A stretch of 64,000 nt of DNA from Puccinellia tenuiflora (Eukaryota; Streptophyta; Magnoliopsida; Poales; Poaceae). Of this stretch, positions 23,492 to 34,904 are shown one piece after another (within the stretch, counting starts at the first letter, position 1; each line of letters starts with the position of its first letter). Location: NCBI GenBank assembly GCA_012064385.1, contig QRDG01000941.1:65219-129218 (forward strand), written 5' to 3'. Made by a program: the position numbers and the translations under genes. The notes under the pieces were generated by a model, which was given only the letters and a program-made list of their open reading frames with translations, was not told where the DNA came from and made no database searches.

Positions 23492-25043
23492 CCGCACTAC
23501 ACAACAACTCCAGTTAAGTGAAGGGGTATTCACGTTGTCCCCGATCTTCCCGATATTTACATAAAAAATTCACCGTGCAATTTACCTCAGTATCACAACA
23601 AATTCTGAGTACTACAACAAAAAAATCAACAACCAGTGTACAAGAAAATATACTATTTGAACAAACCGTGGCAACATTTCGAAGAAGGTAATGTTACAAA
23701 AAAAGTGGTTAGACAATATTTCTTTTGTTGTAGATTACTTTGCAACAAAAATTACCAATCGTTTCAGCAAAAATCACAAACAAGTATTACAAAAAAATAT
23801 GTTTGCAGCAATAAAAAGTGGTTGAGCAATAAAAAATCTACATATTCATTAGCAACAAAAAATCGTCACATATTTCAACAAAAATCATGAACGATTACAA
23901 CAACAAAAAAGTGTTTGAAGCAATTAAAGATTAGGTAAGCAACAAATGTTTTGCCGTAGATTAATGTTGCAACACAAATCACCAACTATTTAAACAAATA
24001 ACACAAGTGATGGGAACCAGAAATATATGTGTTTGCATCATTTGGAAAAGCACCTAAAAAGATCATTGAAAAACGGGGGAAAACACAAACTTGCAAAATA
24101 CCCAGAAAACCTTGCAACATCTGACGTATGATTTCGTAATAAAAAATACGTGTTTGTTGTAAGGAAATCACGAAATACGTGTCTGGCCGTGCAGTGCTAC
24201 AGATGGAAGGTACGCGAGCGTTGTTCGCTCGAGGAGGCCTAGGATTTCATCGCCTAGGTCGGCATATTTGAAGCATTTTCCTTATTTTAAAAACCGGTTT
24301 TGTTAGAAATCGATTGCCTTAGACCTAAGTAGTTCTCAGTCACCTCCTCCACTGTCTGATCTATCCTCACGATTCGTGCAATCCTTGTTCCTCCCCCCAC
24401 CTTTCTTCTTCCTCGCGACGGAGCCGAGTCGGCAGCAGGCGGGCGACGAGAATGGAATGAGCCGGAGCCGCCGGAGACGCGGCTCGCCGCGGCGGAGGCG
24501 GTGAAGGCAAGCATGAAACTTATATTGGAGGGTGCGGGGAGTCGTCGGTGTCGGAAGAAGGCGGGCCGGTTTAGAGGGATGGCCGGGACGGTGGTAGACC
24601 GGCAGAAGAGGAGCTCGGGGCAGGGCGGGGCGGCCAGGCGCGCCGGCTGCGGGCGGGGAGGAAGGCGGTTAGGCCGGCGGTAGTTGCGAGGGTGGAGGTC
24701 GTCGAAGACGAGGAAGAAGGAGGCCGACGTGCGGTGACGTCAGCCGACTGAGATTTAACTAGATCTCAGTCGACTGAGCCCTAGGCGCTCCCTTTAAAAA
24801 CCTACGAAGGTCCTGCATGCAACATGCAAACGATATTAGCAGTACACTCTACCTGGCGGTGGCTATCGGCCGTAGCGACGGCGAGCGGGCAGCTGGTGGT
24901 GGTGATCGGCGAAAGGTGGTTGGTGCCTTCTCTCCTCTCTCCTGTTTTGCGGCGGGGAACGGCGAGCAGTGGCGGTGAGTAGTGGCAGCGGGGAACGAAC
25001 GGGCTCTCCTCTTCCCTCTCTCGTCGGGCGACTGGGAAGAAGT
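23492..25043. other. Intergenic, AT-rich CAA-rich stretch then GC-rich stretch
   Basis: 23540-24180 is a degenerate series of caacaaaaa(t)cac-like units with no coding sense. 24330-24740 is GC-rich with short shadow frames. At 24753-24780 cgactgagat and atctcagtcg form an inverted repeat around eight bases; the same agtcgactgaga theme recurs near 59170, suggesting a dispersed repeat family. No gene is recognised. Confidence 0.45.
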
Positions 25044-25291
25044 TGTCATGGACACGCTCAAGATCTCTAGTTCGAGTATAGAATTTGTAGTTGTTTAGAT
25101 ACAAATTGGGATACAAGATGGAACAGGTTTGTCTCTCTGAATTGTTCAACCCCTTTCTCATGCCAAGGCCCCTTACTTATACTGTTTCACTTTATGTTTC
25201 CGCGGCCGCGCTCGGAGTTGGGCCTGGGCCAACTCCCTCCTCTAGCGTCCTGGTGCCTTGCTCATTACTGGGATTGTACTGGGCCGTGACA
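25044..25291 (-). repeat. 3' LTR of the gypsy element
   Basis: It runs from TGTCATGGACACG at 25044 to GGGCCGTGACA at 25291 (plus-strand reading), with TGTCA/TGACA inverted ends. On the minus strand it is preceded by a purine-rich tract ending aagggggca, the expected polypurine tract. Confidence 0.88.
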
Positions 25292-25517
25292 TGCCCCCTT
25301 GAGAACTGGCTTGCCCCCAAGCCAGTGCAGTGGGGAAGCAGTAGCGCAGAGCCGCTTCGTCCTCCCAGGTCGTCGTCGAAGGAGTGGTAATGTCCCGGCT
25401 CACCTTCACTTCCGATACGGCCACCCCGCCGCGCTGGATGACCTGCCACGCCTCCACATACAATGGTTGCAGCATCGCCTCTGGATCAACAAGAAACAGT
25501 GCATTAACATCACTCAC

Positions 25518-28500
25518 CTATTGTTGTGGTGGCAGATGATGCTTTAGGTGGGACACATGCACCACATCGTGGATGCGGCTTCCTTCAGGTAGCGCCAACT
25601 TGTAAGCCACGGCACCCACTCTTGCTATAATATTGTAGGGTCCATAAAACCTGAAGGCCAATTTCTGCGTACTCCGACGAGCAATGGATGTTTGAATGTA
25701 CGGTTGCAACTTCAAATAAACCCAGTCGCCCACCTTGAATGCACGCTCAAACTGGTGTTTGTTGGCCTGACGTTTCATCATGTCCTGCGCATGCAACAAT
25801 TGCTGCTGGAGTAAGGCCACCATTGTTTTCCTGTTGCGCAGAAGGGTTTCCAACTCCGTGGTGGATGTTGCAGCAGCATCCGGAATGCCAAAATGACGAG
25901 GAACATGGCCATATAGTGTCTCAAAAGGTGAACGTTGAAGAGCAGAGTGAAAGGAGGTGTTATACCAGTATTCAGTTAGCGGCATCCATTTTGCCCATTG
26001 CGCTGGAGATGCATGAGTAGAACAGCGCAAGAATGCCTCTAAATATTGATTCGATCTCTCTTTCTGGCCGTTTGTGGGTGGTACGCTGAGCTCATCATCA
26101 ACTGCATGTCGGTCAACTTGAATAGTTCCTGCCACAAAGCACTCGTGAAAATCTTGTCCCTGTCCGAGATAATACACTGAGGTAGTCCATGGAGCTTGTA
26201 GATGTTGTCCAGGAACAGCTGTGCCACTTGCAAGGCTGTAAAAGGATGTTTAAGAGGTAGGAAGTGCCCGTACTTCGTCAGCTTGTCAATTACCACGAGA
26301 ATCACATCAAAACCCTGTGATTTCGGCAGTCCCTCAACGAAATCCAGGCTGACCGTGTGCCAAGGAAACGGTGGTATCGGCAAAGGTTGAAGAAGGCCTG
26401 GCAGTCGAACATGCTCCACCTTTGCTTGTTGGCAGACAGAACAGGCACTGACATATGCCTGCACGTCCTGCTTCAGACCCGGCCACGCAAACATGCGTTT
26501 CACTCGTTGATATGTTGCCAACACACCTGAGTGTCCCCCAATGCCACTGGCATGTAACGATTGCAGGATATGGTGTTGTGCAATTGTGTTCTTACCTACC
26601 CAGACACGCCCTTTGAATCGAATCACTCCCTTGTCGAGAGTGAACCCTTTGCCATTTGTCTTCTGGAGGCTCAATTCTGTCAGAAGATGAAGCGCAGCTG
26701 GATCATCAACATACCCAGCAGTCAACACTTGCAGCCAAGTTGGTTCTGCTGCAGAGATTGCCAACACAACATCTCCGTGCGTGCAACGTGAGAGAGCGTC
26801 AACAGCCGCATTGCTTATTCCTTTCTTGTACTGAATTTTGTAATTCAGCCCCATCAGCTTCACAAAGGCTTTGTGTTGCATCCCCGTGGTCAGCCGTTGT
26901 TCACTCAGATGGAGCAAACTCTTCTGATCAGTTCGAATTGTGAACACTTGCTGCTGCAAATAGGAACGCCATTTCTCGACAGCCAGGAGGATTGCCAAAC
27001 ATTCCTTTTCATACGTTGATAGGGCTTGATTCTTGGGACACAACGACTTGCTCAGATATGCGACCAGCCGACCCTTTTGCATCAGCACAACACCCACGAC
27101 GAAAGGTTGCGCAAAATCTGGAAGGCGAGAACCAGCGTCGCTACCAGTGCCGCCTTCAGGGTATGGAATGCTTTGATTGTTGTCAGCGTCCACTGAAACT
27201 GGACTTCTTTCTTCAGCATATCTGTGAGTGGCCGGCTGATAATTCCATAGTCCTTGATGTACTTGCGATAATAACCTGTGAATCCCAAATAGCCTCGTAA
27301 TTCCTTCAAGTTGCGCGGCTGTGGCCATTTCTGAACTGCTTGAATCTTCTCCGGATCCGTTGCCACCCCTTCACCCCCAATCACGTGTCCCAAGTATTCC
27401 AGGCGCGATTGATTGAACAGACACTTCAATCGCTTAATCATCAGCTGATTCTACTTCAGAATAATGAACACTTCCCGGAGAAGGACAAGGTGCGTCTCCA
27501 AGGTCGGTGTGTACACCAGGATGTCATCCATGAATACAAGCACCCTGTGGCGGAGAAGCTTGTCGAAGATCTGGTTCATGACACCCTGAAATGTGGCGGG
27601 TGCTCCCGTGAGTCCAAAGGGCATCACCAGAAATTCATACAATCCCTGATGTGTACGAAAAGCCGTCTTGTGCTCATCACCCGCCGCCATGCGAATTTGA
27701 TGGTAACCGGAGCTGAGATCCAATTTGCTGAACCACTTCGCTCCCGCCAGTTTGTCAAGAAGTTCGTCGACCAGTGGTAATAGATGCTTATTCTTGACGG
27801 TGAGTATGTCTATAATCCACGCAAAATCTCCAGGTCCCATCCTTCTTGCGCACAAGCAGTAGTGTAGACGCGAACGGACCGGCACCACGACGAATTGTCC
27901 CATGGTCAAGCATCGCCTGGACCTGCTTCTCAATTTCAGTTTTCTGATGGGGTGCGTAACGATACGGCCGCACGTTCACTGGTTGAGCCCCCGGCACAAG
28001 TGGAACCCGGTGATCACAGTCACGGCTTGGCGGAAGATTCACTGGGTTGCCAAACAACGAGTCAAACTCATCAAGGATCGCTTGTACTTCAACTGGTATT
28101 GCTTCGACAGCTTGCGAGTCAGACAGCGAGTGCAGGTCATGCTCTTGATGTACTGGCTGAACCTGGACACATTCCACAATGGCCCCGCGGCGCAGAAGGC
28201 CATGCAATTTAGCCGCTGACACTGGTCGACATGCTTCCTGCTCATCAGAAATGCCTGTCAATCTGATACGCCTATTGTTATGCGTGAAACGCATCCAACG
28301 TTTCTTCCAGTGCACCCACATAGGACTGTGAGTCTCAAGCCAATCCGCTCCCAAAATCATATCATAGCATGGCAGTGGTAACACTTGGAAATCCTGGGTA
28401 AAAGAATGTCCCTGGCACAACCACTGTAAAGCCGGGACCCGTTGTGCACTGACGAGTGGTGCGCCATTCGCCGCAACAAAACGAGCCGGCGGGGAATCAA

Positions 28501-28945
28501 CAGTTTGGCATTGCAATTTCTCTGACAGCTCCGTGCTGATGAACGATGTGTTAGCTCCAGAATCCACCAAAATTAAGATGTGTTGTTTATCCACCATACC
28601 GTGCAGACGCATAGTGCGACGCTGCCGTTGTGCAGGCAGTGTTGCTATGGGAGCCAATAGCATGAAGTCATTGTCTGACCTCGACGCGCTGTGGTGTGAC
28701 ACTTTATCATCATCCTCGTCAGACTGCAACACTTCAATCAGCTCCTCCATAACATGCAGTGGAATCTGCGCTGGACACTTGTGAGCACGGCTCCACTTCT
28801 CTCCACAAGTAAAACACAGACCCTTGGACTTGCGATAAGTGCGCAATGCTTCAAGCTTGTCATCCCAGCGAGGTGTGTCAGGTTTCTTGTGCTCTTCAGA
28901 ACGATGGCTCACTTTGTACTTGTATGTCATATGTGATTGCTTAAA
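25518..28945 (-). pseudogene. gypsy pol remnants: zinc knuckle, protease, RT, RNase H, integrase
   Basis: Domains on the minus strand, in order: a CFTCGEKWSRAHKC zinc knuckle (about 28820); an aspartic protease with ILVDSGANTSF (about 28560); reverse transcriptase with WFSKLDLSSGYHQIRM, MPFGLTGAPATFQ and the active site VFMDDILVY (about 27500-27740); RNase H with YEKECLAILLAVEKWRSYLQ (about 26950-27030); integrase with the CSVCQQAK zinc-binding end, LDFVEGLPKS and IISDRDKIF (26100-26500); and a C-terminal KVGDWVYLKLQPY region ending at 25518. Breaks seen: frame changes near 28945, 27830, 27110 and 26070, an in-frame TAG at about 27451, and loss of the block holding the first RNase H aspartate. 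None of it can be functional. It is a remnant of an endogenous plant retrotransposon. Confidence 0.9.
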
Positions 28946-29911
28946 CTTGTCCCCTGTGACAAGGTCTTGTCTGCCTCGAGCTCGGTTTCCTGCAAGGTAG
29001 CCAAGAGACTCGCAGTATCTACATCTTCAGGGCAGTGTAAAACAACAGCAGTACGAATATCAGGACGAAGACCAGCTAAGTATCGTTCTACAAAGAAAAC
29101 TTCACTCGTGTAGGGATCCTCTGCTAGAAGTTGGTGTTTAAGGGTGTTAAACTTGACAGTGTAAGCATCTACTGTGGTGGTTTGGCTAAACACAAGCATC
29201 TGCCGCATGAGAAAGGTGTGTTTACTCTTGCCCCAACGCTCTAGGACAGCATTGCACAGATCGGGCCAGTGAAAAAACTTGCGGCACTACTACATGGTCC
29301 GCAACCAGAGAGCTTGCGTTGCCAATCATGTAATTCAGAGCCACAAATTTCACTTTCATGTGTTCCGACACTCCATATATCTCAAAGTACAGCTCGCAGT
29401 TATCAATCCAGAGTTGATGATCCTCCCCATCGAATTTAGGGAAGTCCATCTTAGGTGTATAGGTGCGGTGACTACAGTGGTGATGAGTGCCTGGTCGCCA
29501 CGCTCCTGAATCAGACTCGCGATCGAACAGGTGAGGGGCATGAGTAATCGTACCAGTGGCGGGAGGAGGATCGGGAGGTCGAGTGACCCCCGGGTCCTGC
29601 CCCCGTGCCAGATGTGCCGAGCCGCGCCCGTTGGGCTGGTTGCTGGTGTCGATCCGCACGACGTTGGTGGTCGGCGTGATTGCCGCCGTGTCCTCCGCGT
29701 GCAGAGTGAGGGAGGCCGTGTTCTTCGCGAGATCCGTCGTCATCGCATTCACCGTCTCCATCCATCCCGAGAGGGTCGCCATCTTCGACATGAGGTCGTC
29801 GAGCTTGCTGTTGGTGGCCGCGTGCTGCTCCTCGACGGTAGACATGGCGGAGGAGAGTTGGGTCTCCACCGCCGTCGCCTTCTTCCGTGGCGCCAGATCG
29901 GAACCAGGCAA
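28930..29911 (-). pseudogene. gypsy gag remnant
   Basis: The capsid-like reading includes PKFDGEDHQLWIDNCELYF, then a one-base frame change near 29272 in a T-rich string, then VDAYTVKFNTLKHQLL and FFVERYLAGLRPDIR. These are typical of plant gypsy Gag (retrotrans_gag). The open frame begins with a non-ATG codon at 29911; the first in-frame ATG is at 29845, so the original start may be lost. It leads into the zinc-knuckle part through another frame change near 28945. Confidence 0.85.
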
Positions 29912-30014
29912 CGCGATCGGACCGAGAGATAGGATTTACGGCGGCGATTTTTGAAAAATCACTGCCAACCACAGACGGAATTACAGATCAAGCGTTGGCC
30001 AGGGATCGAATCGG

Positions 30015-30028
30015 GGCTCTGGATACCA
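30015..30028 (-). other. Primer-binding site of the gypsy element (initiator Met tRNA type)
   Basis: On the minus strand, two bases after the 5' LTR end, the sequence reads tggtatccagagcc. It matches the usual tggtatcagagc complement of the initiator methionine tRNA 3' end, with one extra C. It fixes the element orientation. Confidence 0.8.
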
Positions 30029-30419
30029 ATTGTCATGAACACGCTCACGATCTCTAATTCGAGTATAGAATCTGTAGCTGTTTAGATATGGAACAGGTTT
30101 GTCTCTCTGAACTGTTCAACCCCTTTCTCACGCCAGGACCCCTTACTTATACCGCAAATGCTATATATCGCTCGTTAGCGACTCAAACCGCCAGCGTCGC
30201 CTGAAGGAAGCTGCGTATGGGCCGGCCCATCCGGCCGATTTTTCTTTTTTCTCTTTACTTTCTTATTCTGTTATCTATTCTATTTTCGTTTTTCTTTTCT
30301 TTTCTTTTTTCGTTTCTTTTCGGTTTTCGTTTTTTCTTTTCTTTTGTTTCGTTTTTGTTTTTTACTTTTTATTTTCCATTCTTTTATTTTTATTTTTAAA
30401 TATTTTTTCACTTTTTATG

Positions 30420-30950
30420 ATTTTCAAAAAATGTTTCGAAAATAGTTCAAATTTTAAATTTTGTTTATATTCTAAAAAAATCATATTAAAATTTTGTTCA
30501 TATTTGAAAATTGTTCCAATTCAAAGTTTATTCAATTTTCGAAAATTGTTCAAATTTAAGATTTTTGTTTATATTCGAAAATTGTTCTAATTCAAGATTT
30601 TGTTCACATTCAAAAATTGTTCCAATTCAAGATTTTGTTCGTTTCAAAATTGTTCCAATTCAAATTTGTTCATATTAGAAAATTGTTCCAACACAAGATT
30701 TGTTCATATTAAAAAATTGTTCATTTTGAAAAATTGTTCAAATTTAAATTTGTTCATATTAAAAAATTGTTCATTTTAAAATATTGTTCAATTTTAAATT
30801 TGTTCATATTTGGAAATTGTTCAGATTCAAAATTTTGTTCGTATTCAAAAATTTGTTCATATACAAAAAGCGTTCAGATTTTAAAAAACATCTAGATGTG
30901 AAATTTATTAGGATTTAAAAGCATATTTAAAAAAATAAAAAAGAGAAAAA
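30420..30950. repeat. Degenerate AT-rich units (ttgttcaaattc/attgttccaattc)
   Basis: More than a dozen degenerate units of the type gttcatattcgaaaattgtt occur, at roughly 25-40 base spacing. They have no coding sense. Related units reappear at 32150-32420, on the far side of the tandem array, and may represent a pair of arms. Confidence 0.7.
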
Positions 30951-31439
30951 ACTCAGTTTTTTTATTGGACCGCTCCAGACCGGCCCATGAAGCTACTCGC
31001 TTCAGGCGACCAAAGCCAATCGTGGGTCGCCCTATACCTCGCCTTGAGCGAGTCGGAGATACGGCTCGAGCGCACTCCCCCGGTCATCACCTCCATATGG
31101 GCCGGCCAATGTACGTGTTTTTTCCTTTTTTCCCTTGCAAAACTTCTCCCCCGCGTGGGCCGTCGCAACACTACACAGCTCCCCCGACCTGGGCCGGCCC
31201 ATTTTCTATTTTTCGTCTTTATTTATTTATCTTTTCTTTGCTGTTTACTTCTTTTCTATTTTTTAACATAAACCAATTTCAAATGTGAACATTTTTAAAA
31301 TATGAAACATTATCAATTCTGAATATTTTTAAAAGTTCAAACTTTTTCAATCAGAACATTTAAAAAAGAATTTTTTAATTTGAACATTTTTTATCTTAAC
31401 ATTTAGAAAAATATAAAAAAAGGAAAAAAAGAAAATTTT

Positions 31440-32140
31440 AGATGAACCGAAAATTGTGGTGAACAAAAAAAAACCGATGAACCAAAAAATATCGGCGAAC
31501 CAAAAAGGAACCAAAATTCGGATGAACCAAAAATATCGCCGAACCGAAAAGGAACCAAAATTCGGATGAACCATAAATATTGGCGAATCGAAAAGGATCC
31601 AAAATTCGGATGAACCGAAAAATAATAATGAACCAAACATACCAGCGAACCGAAAAGGAACCAAAATTTGGATGAAGCAAAAATAAAAGTGAGCCAAAAA
31701 TATCGACGAACCGAAAAGGAACCAAAATTCGGATGAACCGAAAATAATAGTGAACCAAAAATACCGACGAACCGAAAAGGAACCAAAATTCGGATGAACC
31801 AAAAATAATAGTGAACCAAAAATATGACGAACCGAAAAGAAACCAAAATTTGGATGAACCAAAAACTAATAATGAACCAAAATACCGGCGAACCAATAAG
31901 GAACCAAAATTCGGATGAACCAAAAATAATAGTGAACCAAAAATATCGACGAACCGAAAAGGAACCAAAATTCGGATGAACCAAAAATATCGGCGAAATG
32001 GAAAGGAACCAAAATTCGGATGAACCGAAAATAATAGTGAACTAAAAATGTCGTCGAACCGAAAATAATAATACACCAAAAATAAACAAAACTCGGATCA
32101 ACCAAAAATAATAGTGAACCAAAAATATCGGTGAACTACA
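31440..32140. repeat. Tandem array of about 60-bp units, open in three minus-strand frames
   Basis: About eleven degenerate units contain ggatgaaccaaaaataatag, tgaaccaaaaatatcgacg and aaccgaaaaggaaccaaa. Unit length is a near multiple of three and the minus strand has few stop triplets. Three overlapping frames therefore stay open for 171, 193 and 213 codons, giving the same Phe/Trp-rich repeat (for example FGSSEFWFLFGS) in each. It is treated as a satellite-like repeat, not a gene. Confidence 0.85.
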
Positions 32141-32794
32141 AATAGATTTTTTCAAAATGGTTCATATTTCAAAATTGTTCATTTTGAAAATGGTTCATAT
32201 TATAAAATTGTTTATTTTGAAAATGGTTCAAATTTTAAAATATTCGTATTTGAAAATGTTAATTTTGGAAAAAGGTTCATATTTTAAAAATTACCAAAAA
32301 AGGATTAATTGAAACAGAAACAAACAAAAATTAGAACAAGGAAAAACAAAAAAAGAAAATATGAATATTTTCAAAAATATTCGTATTTGAAAACGTTAAT
32401 TTTGAAAAAGGTTCAGATTTGAAGAATTACGAAAAAAGAAAAAAAAACAGAAACGAAGAACTAAAGGGGAAGAAATAGTGGCTGGATGGAAGAAGAACTG
32501 AAGGGGAAAAGAACTCAGGACATCTTGATGGGCCGGCCCGCTAAAAAAATATAACGGGCGAGTCGGAAGTAGAGCTCGCTACGAGCGAGAAATAGCGGCC
32601 GCGGCCAATCGCGTCGCTAACGGGCGCAATATAGGAGCTCCCGTATTGCTTCGCTTTTGCCGCGGCCGCGCTCGGAGTTGGGCCTGGGCCAACTCCCTCC
32701 TCTGGTGGCTTGCTCGTTACTGGGCTTGTACTGGACCGGCAGCGACTTTTTCTACTGGGCGAGGTCCGGCCGTCCGTGCAACACAAGCTAGCTA

Positions 32795-33002
32795 CTCCCT
32801 CCGGTACGGTTTGGAAGGCACGCATGAGAATTCTCTAGGACCTAGGTGATATTTCATTGGCTCTCCATCCCGTAATCAACTCTCTCCATTCTTTTTGATT
32901 GGTTCACAAACAGCATTTAATGCTAATACGCCTAAAATGTGAGGAGGAGTTTTGGAATTGCATGATTTTTAAAGTGCGCCTAGCAAACTGTACCGGAGGG
33001 AG
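32795..33002. mobile_element. Stowaway MITE, 208 bp
   Basis: It starts ctccctccggtacggttt at 32795. Its right end (aaactgtaccggagggag, ending 33002) is the inverted copy. TA flanks both sides (32793-32794 and 33003-33004). It has no coding capacity. Confidence 0.92.
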
Positions 33003-33004
33003 TA

Positions 33005-33800
33005 CTACTCATCACTCTCACCGTCTCACACCGACACTTCCTGTATATAGTCATGGAAGCAAACTGCAAAAAGAACACTTCGTCAAACACTAGTAGCATT
33101 CGACCAAGCTGATCAATGACATTACGATGTGGTCACACTAGGTTTATATATTTATTTTTTTGAGAACTAGGTTTATATTATATTATATATAAGGACCGTC
33201 ATTCGGCTAATGGACTAATTGGTTATTTGGGCCGATCAGTTGGTTCAATTGCTCAAATTATTTTAATTGAGAAGTTTGGATAATCCGTGAAAAATAACGG
33301 GATAATTCGTATCTGTCGGATAACAGAAATATCATATCCGTCTGTCGGATACGGACCGATGGATTCCTATAATTTCATACGATATCGAGCCGTAAATTAT
33401 CCGCATCATCGATGGCTCTTGACTGGGCCGGCACACACCCAGCGATCGCGATTGATCAGGGAGGAAGTGAAGCACACGACGTACGAAGGCCCACACCGAT
33501 CAATCGGGGCAAACGAAGCACACGACATCCCCTCAAAAAAAAAAACGAAGCAGACGACAATGACGACATACGAAATGAAGAAACAGACCAAACTTAGTTG
33601 GTACACTGTAAGAACTAAGCAGACCCTCTAAGAACAAAATTGGGGAACTCCGAACTGAAGCAGGTTGCAGAGACTCCTGGTTGGCCGGCCGTGTCTGCGC
33701 ATGTCGTCAAGGGGTGCTGCAAGAGAGAGTCGAAGTTATACTACCGTATGTACTTGCTAGCTGCTTCAGAACACATTGCCATCCACGCCGCCATGTGAAA
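33005..33800. other. Intergenic, no recognised feature
   Basis: It is moderately AT-rich at first and mixed later. Short open frames near 33280-33640 carry no family features. The 3' untranslated region of the lipid-transfer gene is expected at 33650-33800. Confidence 0.35.
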
Positions 33801-34238
33801 TCAAAACGTAGCCTGCATTTTTTGCTGGTACCTCGTGCAGTAGGTGACGGCGTGGGCGGTGGACTCGGGCGAGACGCCGCAGAGGCCCGGCAGCACCGCG
33901 ATGGCGGCGGCGTTGGACCAGTACTGCCTGACGAGCCCGGCCATGCAGCGGCACACGGACCGCCAGTTGTCCGCGGAGTCCGCCGCGACGGCGTACAGGC
34001 CCGCCACCCCATCGCAGCACGGCGTGCCGGGCGCCGGCAGGGGCGCCGCGCCGGGGCCGGGGCCGCGCCTGACGAAAGCCGCGCAGCCCGCCAGCAGCGA
34101 CGTCACCGTGCCGCAGTTCAGCGACGACGACGATGACGCCGGCGTTGGCATGCCGGCCGCGGCCGCCGTCAGGGCGCAGCATGACTGAGCGACGGCGAGG
34201 GCTCCGAGATACACGAGAAACCATCCTGCGGCCGCCAT
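33801..34238 (-). CDS. Non-specific lipid transfer protein-like, 8-cysteine motif
   Basis: A 145-residue frame runs from ATG 34238-34236 to a stop at 33801. Residues 1-27 form a hydrophobic signal peptide (MAAAGWFLVYLGALAVAQSC), so secretion to the apoplast is likely. The mature part has the full eight-cysteine pattern C-9-C-21-CC-20-CRC-21-C-13-C. This matches the type 1 nsLTP spacing except for a long Gly/Pro/Ala-rich loop between cysteines 2 and 3. Family role: four-disulfide all-alpha proteins that bind or shuttle lipids in cuticle, defence or signalling. A possible donor (acgag|gtaccag) just after the last cysteine means the true C-terminus could be spliced, as in many nsLTP genes. The frame is intact and isolated among repeats; the first exon is GC-rich. 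Antisense frames over it are shadows. Confidence 0.85.
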   Translation of the reverse strand: MAAAGWFLVYLGALAVAQSCCALTAAAAGMPTPASSSSSLNCGTVTSLLAGCAAFVRRGPGPGAAPLPAPGTPCCDGVAGLYAVAADSADNWRSVCRCMAGLVRQYWSNAAAIAVLPGLCGVSPESTAHAVTYCTRYQQKMQATF

Positions 34239-34904
34239 GTCCGACCTTAGGGATTGTGGCGCGGCAGTCAGTCTATCAGTTAATCAGTGTGTGTGGCGTG
34301 TGTTAATTTAGACTTTTGATCGAGTAGGTGGAGGTGGGAGCTTTTGCGGGTTCCTCTTGGCGTTTGTTTCGTGTTCGCTGCGTGCGTCATGGTGCTACGT
34401 ACATGCCCATGAGGGCATCATGAGCTAACCACTCGACATGGAGTGGAGAGGCTCTTGTTTCCGCACGGTCGTTTTACGGTATTGGGTAAAAAATATGGCC
34501 GAACCAGAATCAGATACTGCATGTCAGCCCAAAGTGTAACCCGAATCTTCATTTCCCCCCTTCTCCTCCCTACCGCCGACCTACTGCCGCACTCTCCTTA
34601 CCTCTTTGTCCACCCATTTTCCCTTCTATCGTCATATGGCTGGAACCGCGGCGTGCTCACGATGAGGAGGCGGGTAGCTCGCGCACTGCCTCTTGCTCGC
34701 TCTTTCGGCTCCCACTGTAGCCGTCGGAGAGTCCGACTCTGACAAGGTGGGTGGCGCCCCCCCTGCAGCGCCGGCTCCACCCACCGCCACTGACTACTAT
34801 GTCTACGATTGCATCTTCCGAGAGGAGGCGCGTGAGGAGGAGGTGCAACTGGAGGTGTCCATCCGCCGCTCCCAAGCGACAACGAGCGCGATGAGCAACA
34901 CTAA
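34239..34904. other. Region upstream of the lipid-transfer gene, to the Harbinger left end
   Basis: No convincing gene is present. A GC-rich block (34660-34904) has an open reading (plus) rich in Glu and Ser that stops at the element border. Host-like sequence resumes at 39631 (acccagagcaggagccggta), but the two sides do not join in one frame when the element and one TAA are removed. It may be an old gene fragment. Confidence 0.4.

Larger units (their letters stand above)
30153..32645. mobile_element. Insertion in the 5' LTR: TIR-bearing, AT-rich non-autonomous element
   Basis: The ends are imperfect inverted copies: gctatatatcgctcgttagc at about 30160-30179, against the complement of cgctaacgggcgcaatatag near 32612-32631. 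Each is followed inward by a gggccggcccat-type string (30218 and 32530). A second degenerate copy of that arm lies at about 30967-31200, so the insert may be two nested or fused elements. The interior is AT-rich: ttgttcaaattc-like units (30420-30950) and a roughly 60-bp tandem array (31440-32140). There are no transposase domains. Terminal-repeat style suggests Mutator, but no target duplication could be shown. Confidence 0.6.
25044..32740 (-). mobile_element. Ty3/gypsy LTR retrotransposon, decayed, 5' LTR interrupted
   Basis: Read on the minus strand the order is 5' LTR (interrupted), primer-binding site, gag, protease, reverse transcriptase, RNase H, integrase, polypurine tract, 3' LTR. That domain order (RT before integrase) identifies Ty3/gypsy. 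The LTRs are short (248 bp for the intact copy) with TGTCA/TGACA ends. Over the 122 comparable bases left of the insertion the two LTRs differ by nine substitutions, eight of them transitions, plus a 17-base gap. The element is therefore old and its cytosines decayed. No matching target duplication is found: the outer right end near 32740 is degraded. The short LTRs suggest a Reina-like lineage, but no chromodomain is recognisable. Confidence 0.9.
30031..32740 (-). repeat. 5' LTR of the gypsy element, split by a 2.5 kb insertion
   Basis: The inner part (30031-30152) aligns with 25044-25182 of the 3' LTR. The outer part (about 32646 to 32740) aligns with 25197-25291, starting around ccgcggccgcgctcggagtt. 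The material between is foreign. The outermost bases (gtactggaccggcagc) no longer end in a clean TGACA. Confidence 0.85.

Noticed and set aside
23540..24180. Possible CRISPR-like regular caacaaaaatcac repeats
   Set aside because: The units are degenerate, irregular in spacing and AT-rich, in a plant genome. This is simple low-complexity repeat.
31347..32079. Three overlapping Phe/Trp-rich proteins of 171-213 residues on the minus strand
   Set aside because: All three frames give the same repeat because the DNA is a roughly 60-bp tandem array. There is no start context, domain or single preferred frame.
33681..34188. Arg/Ala-rich plus-strand frames of 114-151 residues
   Set aside because: They are antisense to the nsLTP coding sequence, whose eight-cysteine pattern clearly marks the minus strand as real.
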